Source of the DNA: Runella sp. MFBS21
Lineage (GTDB): Bacteria > Bacteroidota > Bacteroidia > Cytophagales > Spirosomataceae
DNA length: 64,000 nt
Assembly: GCF_029433105.1 (NCBI RefSeq)
Contig: NZ_JARNTW010000021.1
Span: 56,144-120,143 of the forward strand
Direction: 5' to 3'
Positions 15,954 through 24,870 of the stretch are shown here, in pieces. The notes under the pieces are model-generated. The model searched no databases and was not told the origin of the DNA. It was given only the letters and a program-made list of their open reading frames with translations. The translations under genes and the position numbers were made by a program. Numbering within the stretch: position 1 is the first letter of the stretch; each line of letters opens with the position of its first letter.

Positions 15954-17232
15954 ATTGCTGAATACGCCACTCAAAGCATTTACGCTCTATGCCTTGTTGG
16001 TGTTGGCAGGTAGTATCCCAGCTTATTATTACATCGTAAATCGCATTTGGTTGAGCGAAATAGACCTGCATAATAAATTTGTAAAAAGAAAAATTGAGAC
16101 AGAATTCAGTAAAATCGTTATCAACGACACCATTCTGATCCAAAGTCTCAGCCTTTGGAATCGCATTGAACCTGGCATTGACCTACGGCCCTTAGCCAAA
16201 CCTGTTCAGAAATCAGATAGTCTTTATACGGTTATGCGAGCCAACAACCTACATTCAAGGCACAGTAACCGCTTTCGTGGGCTGTCTTCTTATCTGATTA
16301 TCAACGGGAAACCGTACCATCTTACGGTCGAAACCAATGTAGAAGAAGCCGATGAAATCATCAGCGACATTGCTTTTGTTACCTTCGGATTTTTCATCCT
16401 GTTGGTCATCGGTTTTATCGTACTCAACCAACGAATATCGGCCAAACTGTGGAAACCATTCTATAAAACATTACACCAAATCAAGGCTTTTGACCTGAGT
16501 AGCCAGCGAAGTATTGCGTTTGAAAAAACAACTATTCTCGAATTTGAAGAACTAAACGGCAGCTTGCAAAGGCTCATTGAGAAAAATATATCGTCTTACC
16601 AAGAACAAAAGGAATTTACCGAAAACGCTTCGCACGAATTGCAAACGCCCTTGGCTATTATCCAGTCGAAATTGGATTTGTTACTTCAAAATGAAGCATT
16701 GACTGGCAAAGAATCTGAAATTATTGAAGCTGCGCATAAAGCATTGGCAAGAACTTCGAGAATCAACAAAAATCTGTTGCTACTTGCCAAAATTGAAAAT
16801 CAGCAATTTGTTGATACGGAGCCCATCAATTTGAGCCAGTTGATGAATGATAGCCTCGACTTTCTATCCGAACATATCGAAGCTAAAAACATCACCATCG
16901 AAAAACAAATAGAGCAAGGTGTTTTTATAGAAGGCAACCGAATATTACTCGAAATCTTGATTAACAACCTGTTACTGAACGCCATTAGGCACAATGTAGA
17001 AAATGGAAAAATAGGGGTTGAGTTTTCTAAACACCGCTTCATTGTGTCCAACACTGGTCATAATCACTCGTTAAATACCGCCAATCTGTTCAAACGGTTT
17101 AGCACTTCTTCTGCCGAAACGCCCAGCAGTGGCTTGGGTCTGGCCATCGTGAAACAGATTTGTAATCGTTATCATTGGCAAATTCATTACAGTTTTGACC
17201 AGCAACTACATTGTTTTTTCGTGGCATTTTAA
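15946..17232 (+). CDS. Sensor histidine kinase 2
   Basis: 428 residues from ATG 15946, which overlaps the regulator 2 stop; an in-frame ATG at 15922 is possible. TM1 is near residues 11-31 and TM2 near 143-162. HisKA box ENASHELQTPLAIIQ with His230; N box LINNLLLNAIRHN; G2 region SGLGLAIVKQICNRY. It shares domain order and key motifs with kinase 1. The periplasmic sensor (~110 residues) differs from that of kinase 1, which suggests a different signal. The second 21-nt repeat begins 2 nt after its stop. Confidence 0.92.
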   Translation: MNKLLNTPLKAFTLYALLVLAGSIPAYYYIVNRIWLSEIDLHNKFVKRKIETEFSKIVINDTILIQSLSLWNRIEPGIDLRPLAKPVQKSDSLYTVMRANNLHSRHSNRFRGLSSYLIINGKPYHLTVETNVEEADEIISDIAFVTFGFFILLVIGFIVLNQRISAKLWKPFYKTLHQIKAFDLSSQRSIAFEKTTILEFEELNGSLQRLIEKNISSYQEQKEFTENASHELQTPLAIIQSKLDLLLQNEALTGKESEIIEAAHKALARTSRINKNLLLLAKIENQQFVDTEPINLSQLMNDSLDFLSEHIEAKNITIEKQIEQGVFIEGNRILLEILINNLLLNAIRHNVENGKIGVEFSKHRFIVSNTGHNHSLNTANLFKRFSTSSAETPSSGLGLAIVKQICNRYHWQIHYSFDQQLHCFFVAF

Positions 17233-17233
17233 A

Positions 17234-17254
17234 ATTCAAAATTTCTTCTAAATC
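17234..17254 (+). repeat. 21-nt direct repeat, copy 2 (upstream of TonB receptor 2)
   Basis: Identical to 15236-15256. It lies 49 nt before the likely receptor start and directly after kinase 2. Possible operator that co-regulates the second two-component system and its receptor. Confidence 0.6.
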
Positions 17255-17303
17255 GTGCCGTAGGTTTGTGGTGTCACCTCAGAAAAGGTGTGAATCAAGT
17301 GCC

Positions 17304-19766
17304 ATGAAAACCATTATTTTTATGTTCAAAAATTTGTTCTTTATCGCTTTTCTATTGGCTAATGTGGCCGTAGCCCAGCAACCTACTTCTACAAAAATTG
17401 GAAAAATCTTGGGTAAAACCTTCGATGCCTCCACCAACCAAGCCTTAGCCTTTGCGTCGGTAAGTGTTTTTAAACCCCAAAATACCAAAGATTCGCTCGT
17501 GGGTGGCGTGATAGTCTCCGAAACGGGTGAATTTATCATCAACAATCTTCCAACGGGCAAACTGACGGTCAAAGTTTCATTTATTGGTTATCAAACCCTG
17601 AGCCAGCTCGTCCAATTGACCGAAAATCCGCTTGATTTGGGCAGTCTAAAACTACTGCCCGATGCCAGTATGCTCAAAGAAGTGGAAGTAAAGGGTGAGA
17701 AAGACCCGCTCTCGATGGGCATGGATAAACGGGTTTTTAATGTGGGTAAGAACCTGACAACCATAGGTGGTACGGCTGAATCGGTGTTGAGAAATGTACC
17801 CTCCATTAGCTTGGACGAAAGCGGCAATGCAACTTTGCGGAACATGGCCACGACCATTTACATCAACGGCAAACCCACCCAACTTACGTTGGCGCAGATT
17901 CCTGCCAATCAGATTGAATCGGTGGAAGTCATCTCAAATCCATCGGCACGTTACGATGCCTCCACTTCGGGCGGGATTGTGAACCTTGTTTTGAAGAAAA
18001 ACCGTAAAACGGGCTACAACGGTACGGTCAGCGTAGGCGTGGGCAACAACGGACGGTACGATGGCTCGCTGAACTTGGATTACCACGAAGGAAAGTGGAA
18101 TGTAACGGCTCTCTACAATATGAATTCAACCAAAAACCCGCTTACGGGCTACGTGCATCGCACCAATTTTGCCAATGGTTCGCCCGTTAGTTACTTCAAC
18201 CAAAATACCGATATTAGCCTTGATAACATTTTCCACAACGGTCGTTTGGCGGTTGATTATGCCCCCAACAAATACAACACTTTCTCAGTAGCAGGCAATA
18301 TCGTGGGCGGGGCTTTCAATACCGTTACCAATCAACAATACGACTACCGTAACGCTGAAAAAATGATTACGAGCTACGGCGGTCGTACTACACTACCCGA
18401 AAACGCCTATACCAACGTAGGGGTGGAGTTTGACTGGAAACGCACTTTTGCCCGAAAAGGGCGAGAATTGAGTTTGATTACCTCTTACACCCGCAACAAC
18501 GTATCTAACGCCGCTGATTGGCTCACTACGGCCCAAAATGCCGATGGAAGCAACCAAAAATATTACCCAGAAACTGACAAAATTACGGGTTGGCAGATTG
18601 GTAGTCAGTATTTGGCGCAGTTAGATTATGTTCATCCAATCAACGACTCCACCCGACTCGAAATGGGCTTGCGTAGCTACACCTTTGACCGTGACCAGCA
18701 GTATTTGTTCAACCAACTCAACAACGAAACGCAAGCCTATCACCTGTTGGTCAATTATTCACAGAACGCCAATGTGTTAGAAACCATCAACGCCGCTTAT
18801 TTGCTGTACAGTCGCCGACTACGCAACCACGTGCAGATGGAAGCGGGGCTACGCATGGAACAATCGTTTCTGCACGGGCTTTCCAAGTTCGACAATTCGA
18901 CTTTTGGCTATACCTATCCATCGGCAAAGGGTGGCCATTGGTTTCAGGCGTTTTTTCCGTCGTTTGCTTTGTCCAAAAAATTCAGCGAAGATTCAGAAAT
19001 TGGATTGAGTTTGAGTCGCAAAGTAGGACGGCCTAATTTTCGACATTTATTTGTCGGGATTCAGGCCAATGACCGCCAAAATATCACCATTGGCAATCCA
19101 AATGTGCAACCCGAATTTGTAAATACCGCCGAACTGAGCTACAATCGAAATATCAGAAACCTGAGTTGGTTTGCTTCGGCCTATTACATTTACGAAGACC
19201 ACACCATCAAGCCTTTTGTGCAGCCTTCGGCCACTGAACCCACGATATTGGTAACGACCTTCATCAATGTCAAAGCGGACATTCAATACGGCATGGAAAA
19301 TACGTTGAAATATGCATCTGGGCCGCTTACGATTATGGCCAATGCCAATGTGTTCAACTTTATTTTGCAGACGACTACGTTACACAAAGAACTCGTTACT
19401 GTTCGGGCCAAACTGAGTGCATCATACCGTTTTCCTGCCAATTATTCCGCCCAACTAAACCTCAATCGGGATGGCCGTTCGCCAGCTTTACAGGGCGACA
19501 GACTACCTGTTCAAGCCGCCGACTTTGCGCTACGTAAGTCATTTATGAAAAACCGTGCGAGCGTGTCGTTTAGTATCAATGACATTTTCAATTCACGAAA
19601 ATTTGTTACCACTTTTGAACAACCTGCTATTTATCAATCAAGTATGAACCGTCGTGAGGTACGTTTTTACAAACTCACCTTACAATTACCCCTCGGCAAA
19701 CCCGACGCAACTTTCCGCAAAAAAGAAAGCAAACTGGCAAAACCTGATGTAGATTTTAGTAATTAG
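17304..19766 (+). CDS. TonB-dependent outer-membrane receptor 2 (OMP_b-brl_3 type)
   Basis: 820 residues from ATG 17304 (ATG 17322 is an alternative that starts the signal peptide more tightly: MFKNLFFIAFLLANVAVAQ). A carboxypeptidase-regulatory domain (ILGKTFDASTNQALAFASV), a plug (VLRNVPSISLDESGNATLR, TTIYINGKPTQLTL, NPSARYDASTSGGIVNLVLK) and a long barrel follow. The tail (LGKPDATFRKKESKLAKPDVDF) extends past the last strand. Same architecture as the receptor at 9881 but clearly diverged. Together with regulator 2 and kinase 2 it forms a mirror of the first receptor/two-component set. Its last 11 bases overlap the convergent ACP-like gene. Confidence 0.9.
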   Translation: MKTIIFMFKNLFFIAFLLANVAVAQQPTSTKIGKILGKTFDASTNQALAFASVSVFKPQNTKDSLVGGVIVSETGEFIINNLPTGKLTVKVSFIGYQTLSQLVQLTENPLDLGSLKLLPDASMLKEVEVKGEKDPLSMGMDKRVFNVGKNLTTIGGTAESVLRNVPSISLDESGNATLRNMATTIYINGKPTQLTLAQIPANQIESVEVISNPSARYDASTSGGIVNLVLKKNRKTGYNGTVSVGVGNNGRYDGSLNLDYHEGKWNVTALYNMNSTKNPLTGYVHRTNFANGSPVSYFNQNTDISLDNIFHNGRLAVDYAPNKYNTFSVAGNIVGGAFNTVTNQQYDYRNAEKMITSYGGRTTLPENAYTNVGVEFDWKRTFARKGRELSLITSYTRNNVSNAADWLTTAQNADGSNQKYYPETDKITGWQIGSQYLAQLDYVHPINDSTRLEMGLRSYTFDRDQQYLFNQLNNETQAYHLLVNYSQNANVLETINAAYLLYSRRLRNHVQMEAGLRMEQSFLHGLSKFDNSTFGYTYPSAKGGHWFQAFFPSFALSKKFSEDSEIGLSLSRKVGRPNFRHLFVGIQANDRQNITIGNPNVQPEFVNTAELSYNRNIRNLSWFASAYYIYEDHTIKPFVQPSATEPTILVTTFINVKADIQYGMENTLKYASGPLTIMANANVFNFILQTTTLHKELVTVRAKLSASYRFPANYSAQLNLNRDGRSPALQGDRLPVQAADFALRKSFMKNRASVSFSINDIFNSRKFVTTFEQPAIYQSSMNRREVRFYKLTLQLPLGKPDATFRKKESKLAKPDVDFSN

Positions 19767-20013
19767 TGACGGTGGCATTTTTGAGCCATTGTTCAGTCAG
19801 CAAAACCAAATCACCTACTGTTTTAACTTGCTGCAAATCAGCATCAGGCAGCGTGATTTGGTTTTGAGTTTCCAACAAAAAGACAATTTCCATAAACTCA
19901 GCGCTGCTGAAGGCTAACCTCCTAAAAAGTAAATCAGAGACAATCGCTTTTTTCGGTACAAAAAATGATTTCGTCAGGTACGTTTGAATTTGTGAGAACG
20001 GATTTGGATTCAT
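19756..20013 (-). CDS. Acyl-carrier-protein-like small protein A
   Basis: 85 residues with an ACP-like helix pattern. The LAFSSAEFMEI segment aligns with the usual LGxDSLxxxEL; Ser37 occupies the phosphopantetheine position, while the preceding Asp is Ser36 and the following Leu is Ala38. The rest (ITLPDADLQQVKTVGDLVLLTE) fits ACP helices III-IV. It may carry an acyl group, but the altered attachment motif leaves this open. It follows the DUF2147 gene with shared stop/start bases, so it is co-expressed with the DUF2147/DUF5686/desaturase-like genes. A second ACP-like gene is at 27504. Confidence 0.65.
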   Translation of the reverse strand: MNPNPFSQIQTYLTKSFFVPKKAIVSDLLFRRLAFSSAEFMEIVFLLETQNQITLPDADLQQVKTVGDLVLLTEQWLKNATVTNY

Positions 20014-20447
20014 TATTGTATTTTGTTGAATGTGAGACTTTTACCAAATAATTCAATTCCCCAATATCCCCTGACAATGAGCCTATCAGGTGATTGTAGC
20101 CTAACCACTGATTTATATGTTCTACCCGAATTGGGGTCGTAGATATTACCGTCCTTCCACTCACTTTTACCGTCAAACTTCAAGTCGTTTACTACTAACA
20201 TGCCCAGCCAAGGGCGATTTCTCAATTTGGGGTCTGGGTTTTCGATATCTTTGAAAGAGCGCATTTCCGGAGTTTTAGGGTCGCATAAAAACCATATTAC
20301 CTGTGCCGAATAACTATTATTTTTTTTAAATATTTCAACGGCTATGTCTTTATCTTCCGACATCCATTTACCTATAATCTGTTCAGCGGTTATACTTTTT
20401 TCAGAATGCAGTAAAAGCAAAGTTGCAAGTATGAATAGTGTTTTCAT
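20013..20447 (-). CDS. DUF2147 domain protein
   Basis: 144 residues. A short N-terminal hydrophobic segment (MKTLFILATLLLLHS) suggests export. The DUF2147 fold is visible: IIGKWMSEDKDIAVEIFKKN, LVVNDLKFDGKSEWKDGNIYDPNSGRTY (read in pieces) and LIVRGYWGIELFGKSLTF at the C terminus. The family is periplasmic with unknown function. The stop is immediately followed by the ACP-like gene, and it is 15 nt after the DUF5686 gene. Confidence 0.85.
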   Translation of the reverse strand: MKTLFILATLLLLHSEKSITAEQIIGKWMSEDKDIAVEIFKKNNSYSAQVIWFLCDPKTPEMRSFKDIENPDPKLRNRPWLGMLVVNDLKFDGKSEWKDGNIYDPNSGRTYKSVVRLQSPDRLIVRGYWGIELFGKSLTFNKIQ

Positions 20448-20462
20448 GAGGAAATTTAGGAG

Positions 20463-22988
20463 TTAGAACTGAATTTTTACACCAGTATATATGCCGAAGC
20501 GGGTAATACGAGCTACATCAACGCCATCAAGGTGATTGAGTCGCCACACACAATCAATCGAAAAAAAGTTGAAAATATTTTCCACTCCTATGCCTACTTC
20601 GGCATAGGGAATGTTTCCGGTAATGCGGAATGTGTTAAGTTTATTAAAGGCAATATTGTTGGTCGTGAGGTCTCCCCAGAAAAAATTGGCGGTTATTCTC
20701 TCTCGAAGATTAAGTTTATTTAGTAGAGGAATTTTGTCCAAAATCAGCCCTCCTAAAGAATAACGGGTCAGCAAACTGACATATCCATCAGCCGCAAATT
20801 CGTAAGGGCTCATGCCATAAAAAGCGTAGCGGTCAGCGATGTAAAATGGATTTCCCCTCGGAATGTGCAATAGCAAAAGTGGTAGTGTCCCAAATATCTT
20901 GCCTACGCCGATATTGTAGTAAAAATTACCTTTGAGTGGCATAGGCAGGTCTTGTGAAAGACTTATGTTGGTTTTCAGGTATTCAAAATAGGTGTTGTTA
21001 AAAATGGGTATGCCCGTGCTGATATGTAACTGTAAGACAGGATGCCGGGTAAATATGCGTATTTTATCGTAGTTAAAAATGGTTGTCCGTTCATTGTGAG
21101 CATACCGAAGCGTCAATCCAAGTTCTGAATTGTACAAAGCATTGAGCCGACGTAAAGTTGTATCTGTTAAGTCAATGATGTCGTCGGAAGGTAAATAGCT
21201 AAATTGAAAAGTAGGTGTAATTGAGCCATACGAATAATATGCCTTTGCTGACCAGTTGTGATTAAGGTCTCGTTCGTGAGAAAACTTCACTTGGCGCAGG
21301 AAATTTTGATATACAGGAATCGGCTTTCGCAAGGCAAGCGTAAATAAATTGTCGTGGTCTAACTGGTCATCAAATTCGGTGAGTGCGTCGTAATCATTCT
21401 TGAACAAGACCTCGTACTTTCGGTAATTTGCTCGGTTGGGTACATACTTCACGCCCAATGCTTCTTTAAACCGGCCCTCTTTAGTCCCGTAGGCGGCATA
21501 CCCCCAAAAACACCAATTTTTACTAATATCTTCCATTGACCAAACCCCCGTTCGAATTCGGACTCCTTCAGTAGGATTGGCACTTACCAATGAACTGTAC
21601 GGACCCAGTCGCCAGCGGTTTCCAATGTCCCAATAACCACTAAAGACAAACGAAGAAAAATGAGTCGTGTTGATAAATCGTGAATTATGTTTGAGCGAGT
21701 CTGCGGTTTGATAAATAGCTTGTTCACGAGACGTTAGTGCGGTTAATCTATATGAATCTTTGAATTGTGCGTTGTTATTACCGTTTTTTTCACTGCTCAT
21801 AAAATTATCGGCATTGACTCCCTTGACATTACTCTGATAATTACTGTAAATACTATTGGATTTTAGCTTCACGGCGCGACCCGTGGAATCAATTCGGCTG
21901 GGAAGTCCTAACAGTCCCAACCCGTTTTCAAAAACATATACAATTCGACTCTCGGAAGGTACCCAGACCTTGCCTTTGTCAGCGTCATAAATTGGAACAA
22001 AATTTTGGCCGATAGATAATTGCTGCACAAAATTGAGGTTAACTGTCGGACTGGTCTTCATTTCTATTTTTGCCACAGCATAGGTATCCGAATCTATCCA
22101 TAATGTACCCTCAAACGTGTTTTCATTTTTGTATTTGGGCTTAAAATGAAGCGAATAGGTGTAAACATTGCCTTCTACCAAGGTGTCGGGTTTGTCGTAG
22201 TCGTAAAATGAAAGCCCAAGGTCAGAAATTGGCCCGAGAAACGATGTTTTCAGAATCGGAATCACGCCATCATACGCATTAGGTCGAATGCTAAATTTGT
22301 CAAACTTAGCCCCCAATTCGTCTGTTTTTAAACCTAAGTTTTTTTCGGCTATGAGATATTGAGCATCGGTTTGGGCAGCTTTGGCGTGAAATTCCTTATA
22401 GTATCGTTCTTGAAAGAAAATAGGTAGAGAATGGGCATTTATACTGTCTTGGTTATATTTTTGGTAAACCGACATGATATTGGCCAGTAGAGAGCGTTTC
22501 TGATTGGCCGTTAGATTTTCTATATCAATTTCCGTTTTAAGATAATTATTACGAATATAGTTTTTTAGTCGGGCGGGGTCATTGGATTTTTTGTGGGCAA
22601 TCACCATTTTCATCAACGCTTTGCCTGGATCTTTGTATGCCGTTACGACCACCTCTTGCAACTGGTTGGGAGTAGTGAGTAGTTCGATTTTTAGCTCACC
22701 CACGGGAGCCTGCGAAATGACATGATGCTGAGACTCGTAGCCCACCTCCGACACCAGCATAGTATCGGGTAATGATTTGACCGTAAGTGCAAAAAAACCA
22801 TTTTCATCGGTGGTCATTCCATTTTTGCCGACTTTGAGATATACACTTGCAAAAGCTATGGCATTTCCCGTGGCTTGTTCAACTACCTTACCTTTTAGTA
22901 TGATAGACGTATTTGTTGGCTTTTGTCCCCACAAACTTGTAGCTACCAAGAGCATACTCCACTTCAATTGGAGCAATATTTTTTTCAT
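20463..22988 (-). CDS. DUF5686 family outer-membrane protein with carboxypeptidase-regulatory domain
   Basis: 841 residues from the ATG at 22988, where a signal peptide begins (MKKILLQLKWSMLLVATSLWGQ); a longer frame to 23144 overlaps the upstream gene. Residues ~30-110 are a carboxypeptidase-regulatory domain (LKGKVVEQATGNAIAFASVYL); the remainder matches DUF5686, with YKDPGKALMKMVIAHKKSN near the start and a C-terminal beta-barrel ending GIYTGVKIQF. Such proteins resemble the TamA/BamA-like barrels of Bacteroidota, but substrates are unknown. First of the DUF5686-DUF2147-ACP set on the minus strand. Confidence 0.85.
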   Translation of the reverse strand: MKKILLQLKWSMLLVATSLWGQKPTNTSIILKGKVVEQATGNAIAFASVYLKVGKNGMTTDENGFFALTVKSLPDTMLVSEVGYESQHHVISQAPVGELKIELLTTPNQLQEVVVTAYKDPGKALMKMVIAHKKSNDPARLKNYIRNNYLKTEIDIENLTANQKRSLLANIMSVYQKYNQDSINAHSLPIFFQERYYKEFHAKAAQTDAQYLIAEKNLGLKTDELGAKFDKFSIRPNAYDGVIPILKTSFLGPISDLGLSFYDYDKPDTLVEGNVYTYSLHFKPKYKNENTFEGTLWIDSDTYAVAKIEMKTSPTVNLNFVQQLSIGQNFVPIYDADKGKVWVPSESRIVYVFENGLGLLGLPSRIDSTGRAVKLKSNSIYSNYQSNVKGVNADNFMSSEKNGNNNAQFKDSYRLTALTSREQAIYQTADSLKHNSRFINTTHFSSFVFSGYWDIGNRWRLGPYSSLVSANPTEGVRIRTGVWSMEDISKNWCFWGYAAYGTKEGRFKEALGVKYVPNRANYRKYEVLFKNDYDALTEFDDQLDHDNLFTLALRKPIPVYQNFLRQVKFSHERDLNHNWSAKAYYSYGSITPTFQFSYLPSDDIIDLTDTTLRRLNALYNSELGLTLRYAHNERTTIFNYDKIRIFTRHPVLQLHISTGIPIFNNTYFEYLKTNISLSQDLPMPLKGNFYYNIGVGKIFGTLPLLLLHIPRGNPFYIADRYAFYGMSPYEFAADGYVSLLTRYSLGGLILDKIPLLNKLNLRERITANFFWGDLTTNNIAFNKLNTFRITGNIPYAEVGIGVENIFNFFSIDCVWRLNHLDGVDVARITRFGIYTGVKIQF

Positions 22989-23001
22989 CGTGATGATATG
23001 T

Positions 23002-23868
23002 TTAAATGACCAATAACTCATCGTCATTACGAACGATAGACTGTTCAGGTATGGTGTGGGAGGAACTATGAGCTGAGAAGGGCATAGTAAGCAATTTCTG
23101 AAAAACAGCATTTTCTTTGCTTTCCAGGTGCGTATCAACCCCAAACACTACTTTTGCAGCATCCATTCTACGGAAAGTGCCAAAAAGCCTATCCCAAACG
23201 CTTAATACATCGCCATAGTTACTGTCTGTATAGGGCAATTGAAAATGGTGATGAACGTGGTGGGCGTTGGGCGTGATAAACACCCAACTTACTATTTTAT
23301 CAACTCTTTCAGGTAGCCGAAAATTAGCATGAGCAAATACATTTGAAATAACCTGAATAAATTGTCTTGCCAGAATCATCCAAAACCCTGCCCCTGTTAT
23401 CAATACCCAAAATATTAAAAAAGACAGTCTAATCGCCGTCTCAAAAGGATGTTCCCTTAGTACAGTTGAAGTATCAACGACCCTGTCGCTATGATGCACA
23501 AGATGAAACATCCATAAAATTTTTACCTTGTGCATCAAGATATGATAGATATATTCCAGCAAATCCAACAAAATAAAAACCACCACAAATTGAGACATAG
23601 AAGACCTTAATGGCAATTCATGAATCAGACCCCACTCATGACTCGTCACCCAAGTAGAAGTGTAGGTAAGTGCAATTCCCAAAATAAACTGTATAGGGGC
23701 ATCGGTCAAGGAAAAAAGACTATTTGTAATGGCATGATTCCATTTTTTGTAGTTAAAATTAAGCGAAGCAATGTTTTCAACATTCCAGAAAATAATAATT
23801 GATAGCGTCAGAACCGCAATGCGGTGTGAATCAGGTTGATACTCGAAATAGGCTTGTAAACTCTGCAT
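23002..23868 (-). CDS. Sterol desaturase / fatty-acid hydroxylase family membrane protein
   Basis: 288 residues with about four membrane helices. The eight-histidine di-iron motif is spread over HILMH (~residue 115), HLVHHSD and HHVHHHFQLPYTD (~residue 220), as in the FA hydroxylase superfamily. These enzymes use O2 and electrons to hydroxylate or desaturate lipids in the membrane. Its neighbours include two ACP-like genes and DUF5686, so envelope-lipid modification is a reasonable inference. It ends 13 nt before the DUF5686 start. Confidence 0.87.
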   Translation of the reverse strand: MQSLQAYFEYQPDSHRIAVLTLSIIIFWNVENIASLNFNYKKWNHAITNSLFSLTDAPIQFILGIALTYTSTWVTSHEWGLIHELPLRSSMSQFVVVFILLDLLEYIYHILMHKVKILWMFHLVHHSDRVVDTSTVLREHPFETAIRLSFLIFWVLITGAGFWMILARQFIQVISNVFAHANFRLPERVDKIVSWVFITPNAHHVHHHFQLPYTDSNYGDVLSVWDRLFGTFRRMDAAKVVFGVDTHLESKENAVFQKLLTMPFSAHSSSHTIPEQSIVRNDDELLVI

Positions 23869-23947
23869 TGGTTATATTATTTATGGCTTTTATTCTCAGA
23901 AGAGAAATGTCTTGATTTATTTTGTAAGAGTTAAAGTTTTATCTTTA

Positions 23948-24865
23948 TCATTCTGGATATACAAATTTGACTGAATCAGACACGGCAATGGCCCCAAAAA
24001 CCCCAAAAGCATTTTTGAATTGGGTAGGTTTGAGAAAAACCGGCTCTACAAAAGGGTTGAACTGTGAGAGTTTCTGGCGGTCTAACTGGTCATAAAAATC
24101 ATAGGCGTTTTTGTCCATTGTCTGCAAACGAATATAGCCTACGTCCCCGTTTTTATGTTTAAATGTCGGTTCGGCTACAATCGTCAGCCCGCTACTGCCT
24201 TTGCTGGCATAAGTCGTGCGGCCTATTTCCAAGATTCTCACTTTTTTGTCAGTAAGGCAAGGGCTTTTTGTTCCGCCTGCATCACGGGCGGTGCTGTCTA
24301 TCATTCGGGCCATCGTATAGCGATAATACAGATTGGGTTTGTTCTGATCTTTGAAATTTATAACTACGCCCTCGTGTTCGCCATACAAGTCGTTGAACGC
24401 TTGAATATAGCTTGAATTTTCGACAGGCGTAACGGGCAAGTCGGTAGTAGCCGTAGCCGTATAGTTTTGCCATTGCCATTGAATATCCAGTTGGTATATG
24501 CTGTTGGTTTTAATAGCGATTTTGCCTCTATAAAAATATTCAAATCCACACCTAAAACCGTTGTAGGTTGAATCAGGGCGAAGTACATCGGTTTGGCCAC
24601 CGCTCGTTATTTTTACTACGGCATCTCTAATAAAAAGCTGGGCATTGGTTTGTTTTGGGTCAAAATAAGGTACGGTTCGGTCCAGATAGAGCTGCGGCAC
24701 TTCGTTTGGGCTGAGTAGGCATTGTATCGAAACAGTACCTGTATAGGGCAAGGGCGTAACGCCCAGATTTTTTTCGCACGAGGCCAAACTCAATGCGATG
24801 ACAGCCACAATGGACGCAAAAAACAAAACCTTAAAACGAATATATGTAGTTGATAATTTGTTCAT
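23948..24865 (-). CDS. DUF4249 domain lipoprotein
   Basis: 305 residues. Lipoprotein signal with LASC near residue 29. The DUF4249 core starts with VSIQCLLSPNEVPQLYLDRT and contains DAVVKITSGGQTD; the end has NPFVEPVFLKPTQFKNAFGVFG. DUF4249 proteins are usually encoded directly after a TonB receptor and are thought to be its surface-exposed partner, in the manner of SusD. The TonB receptor at 24871 is upstream with a 5-nt gap, as expected for such a pair. Confidence 0.88.
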   Translation of the reverse strand: MNKLSTTYIRFKVLFFASIVAVIALSLASCEKNLGVTPLPYTGTVSIQCLLSPNEVPQLYLDRTVPYFDPKQTNAQLFIRDAVVKITSGGQTDVLRPDSTYNGFRCGFEYFYRGKIAIKTNSIYQLDIQWQWQNYTATATTDLPVTPVENSSYIQAFNDLYGEHEGVVINFKDQNKPNLYYRYTMARMIDSTARDAGGTKSPCLTDKKVRILEIGRTTYASKGSSGLTIVAEPTFKHKNGDVGYIRLQTMDKNAYDFYDQLDRQKLSQFNPFVEPVFLKPTQFKNAFGVFGAIAVSDSVKFVYPE

Positions 24866-24870
24866 TTCGA

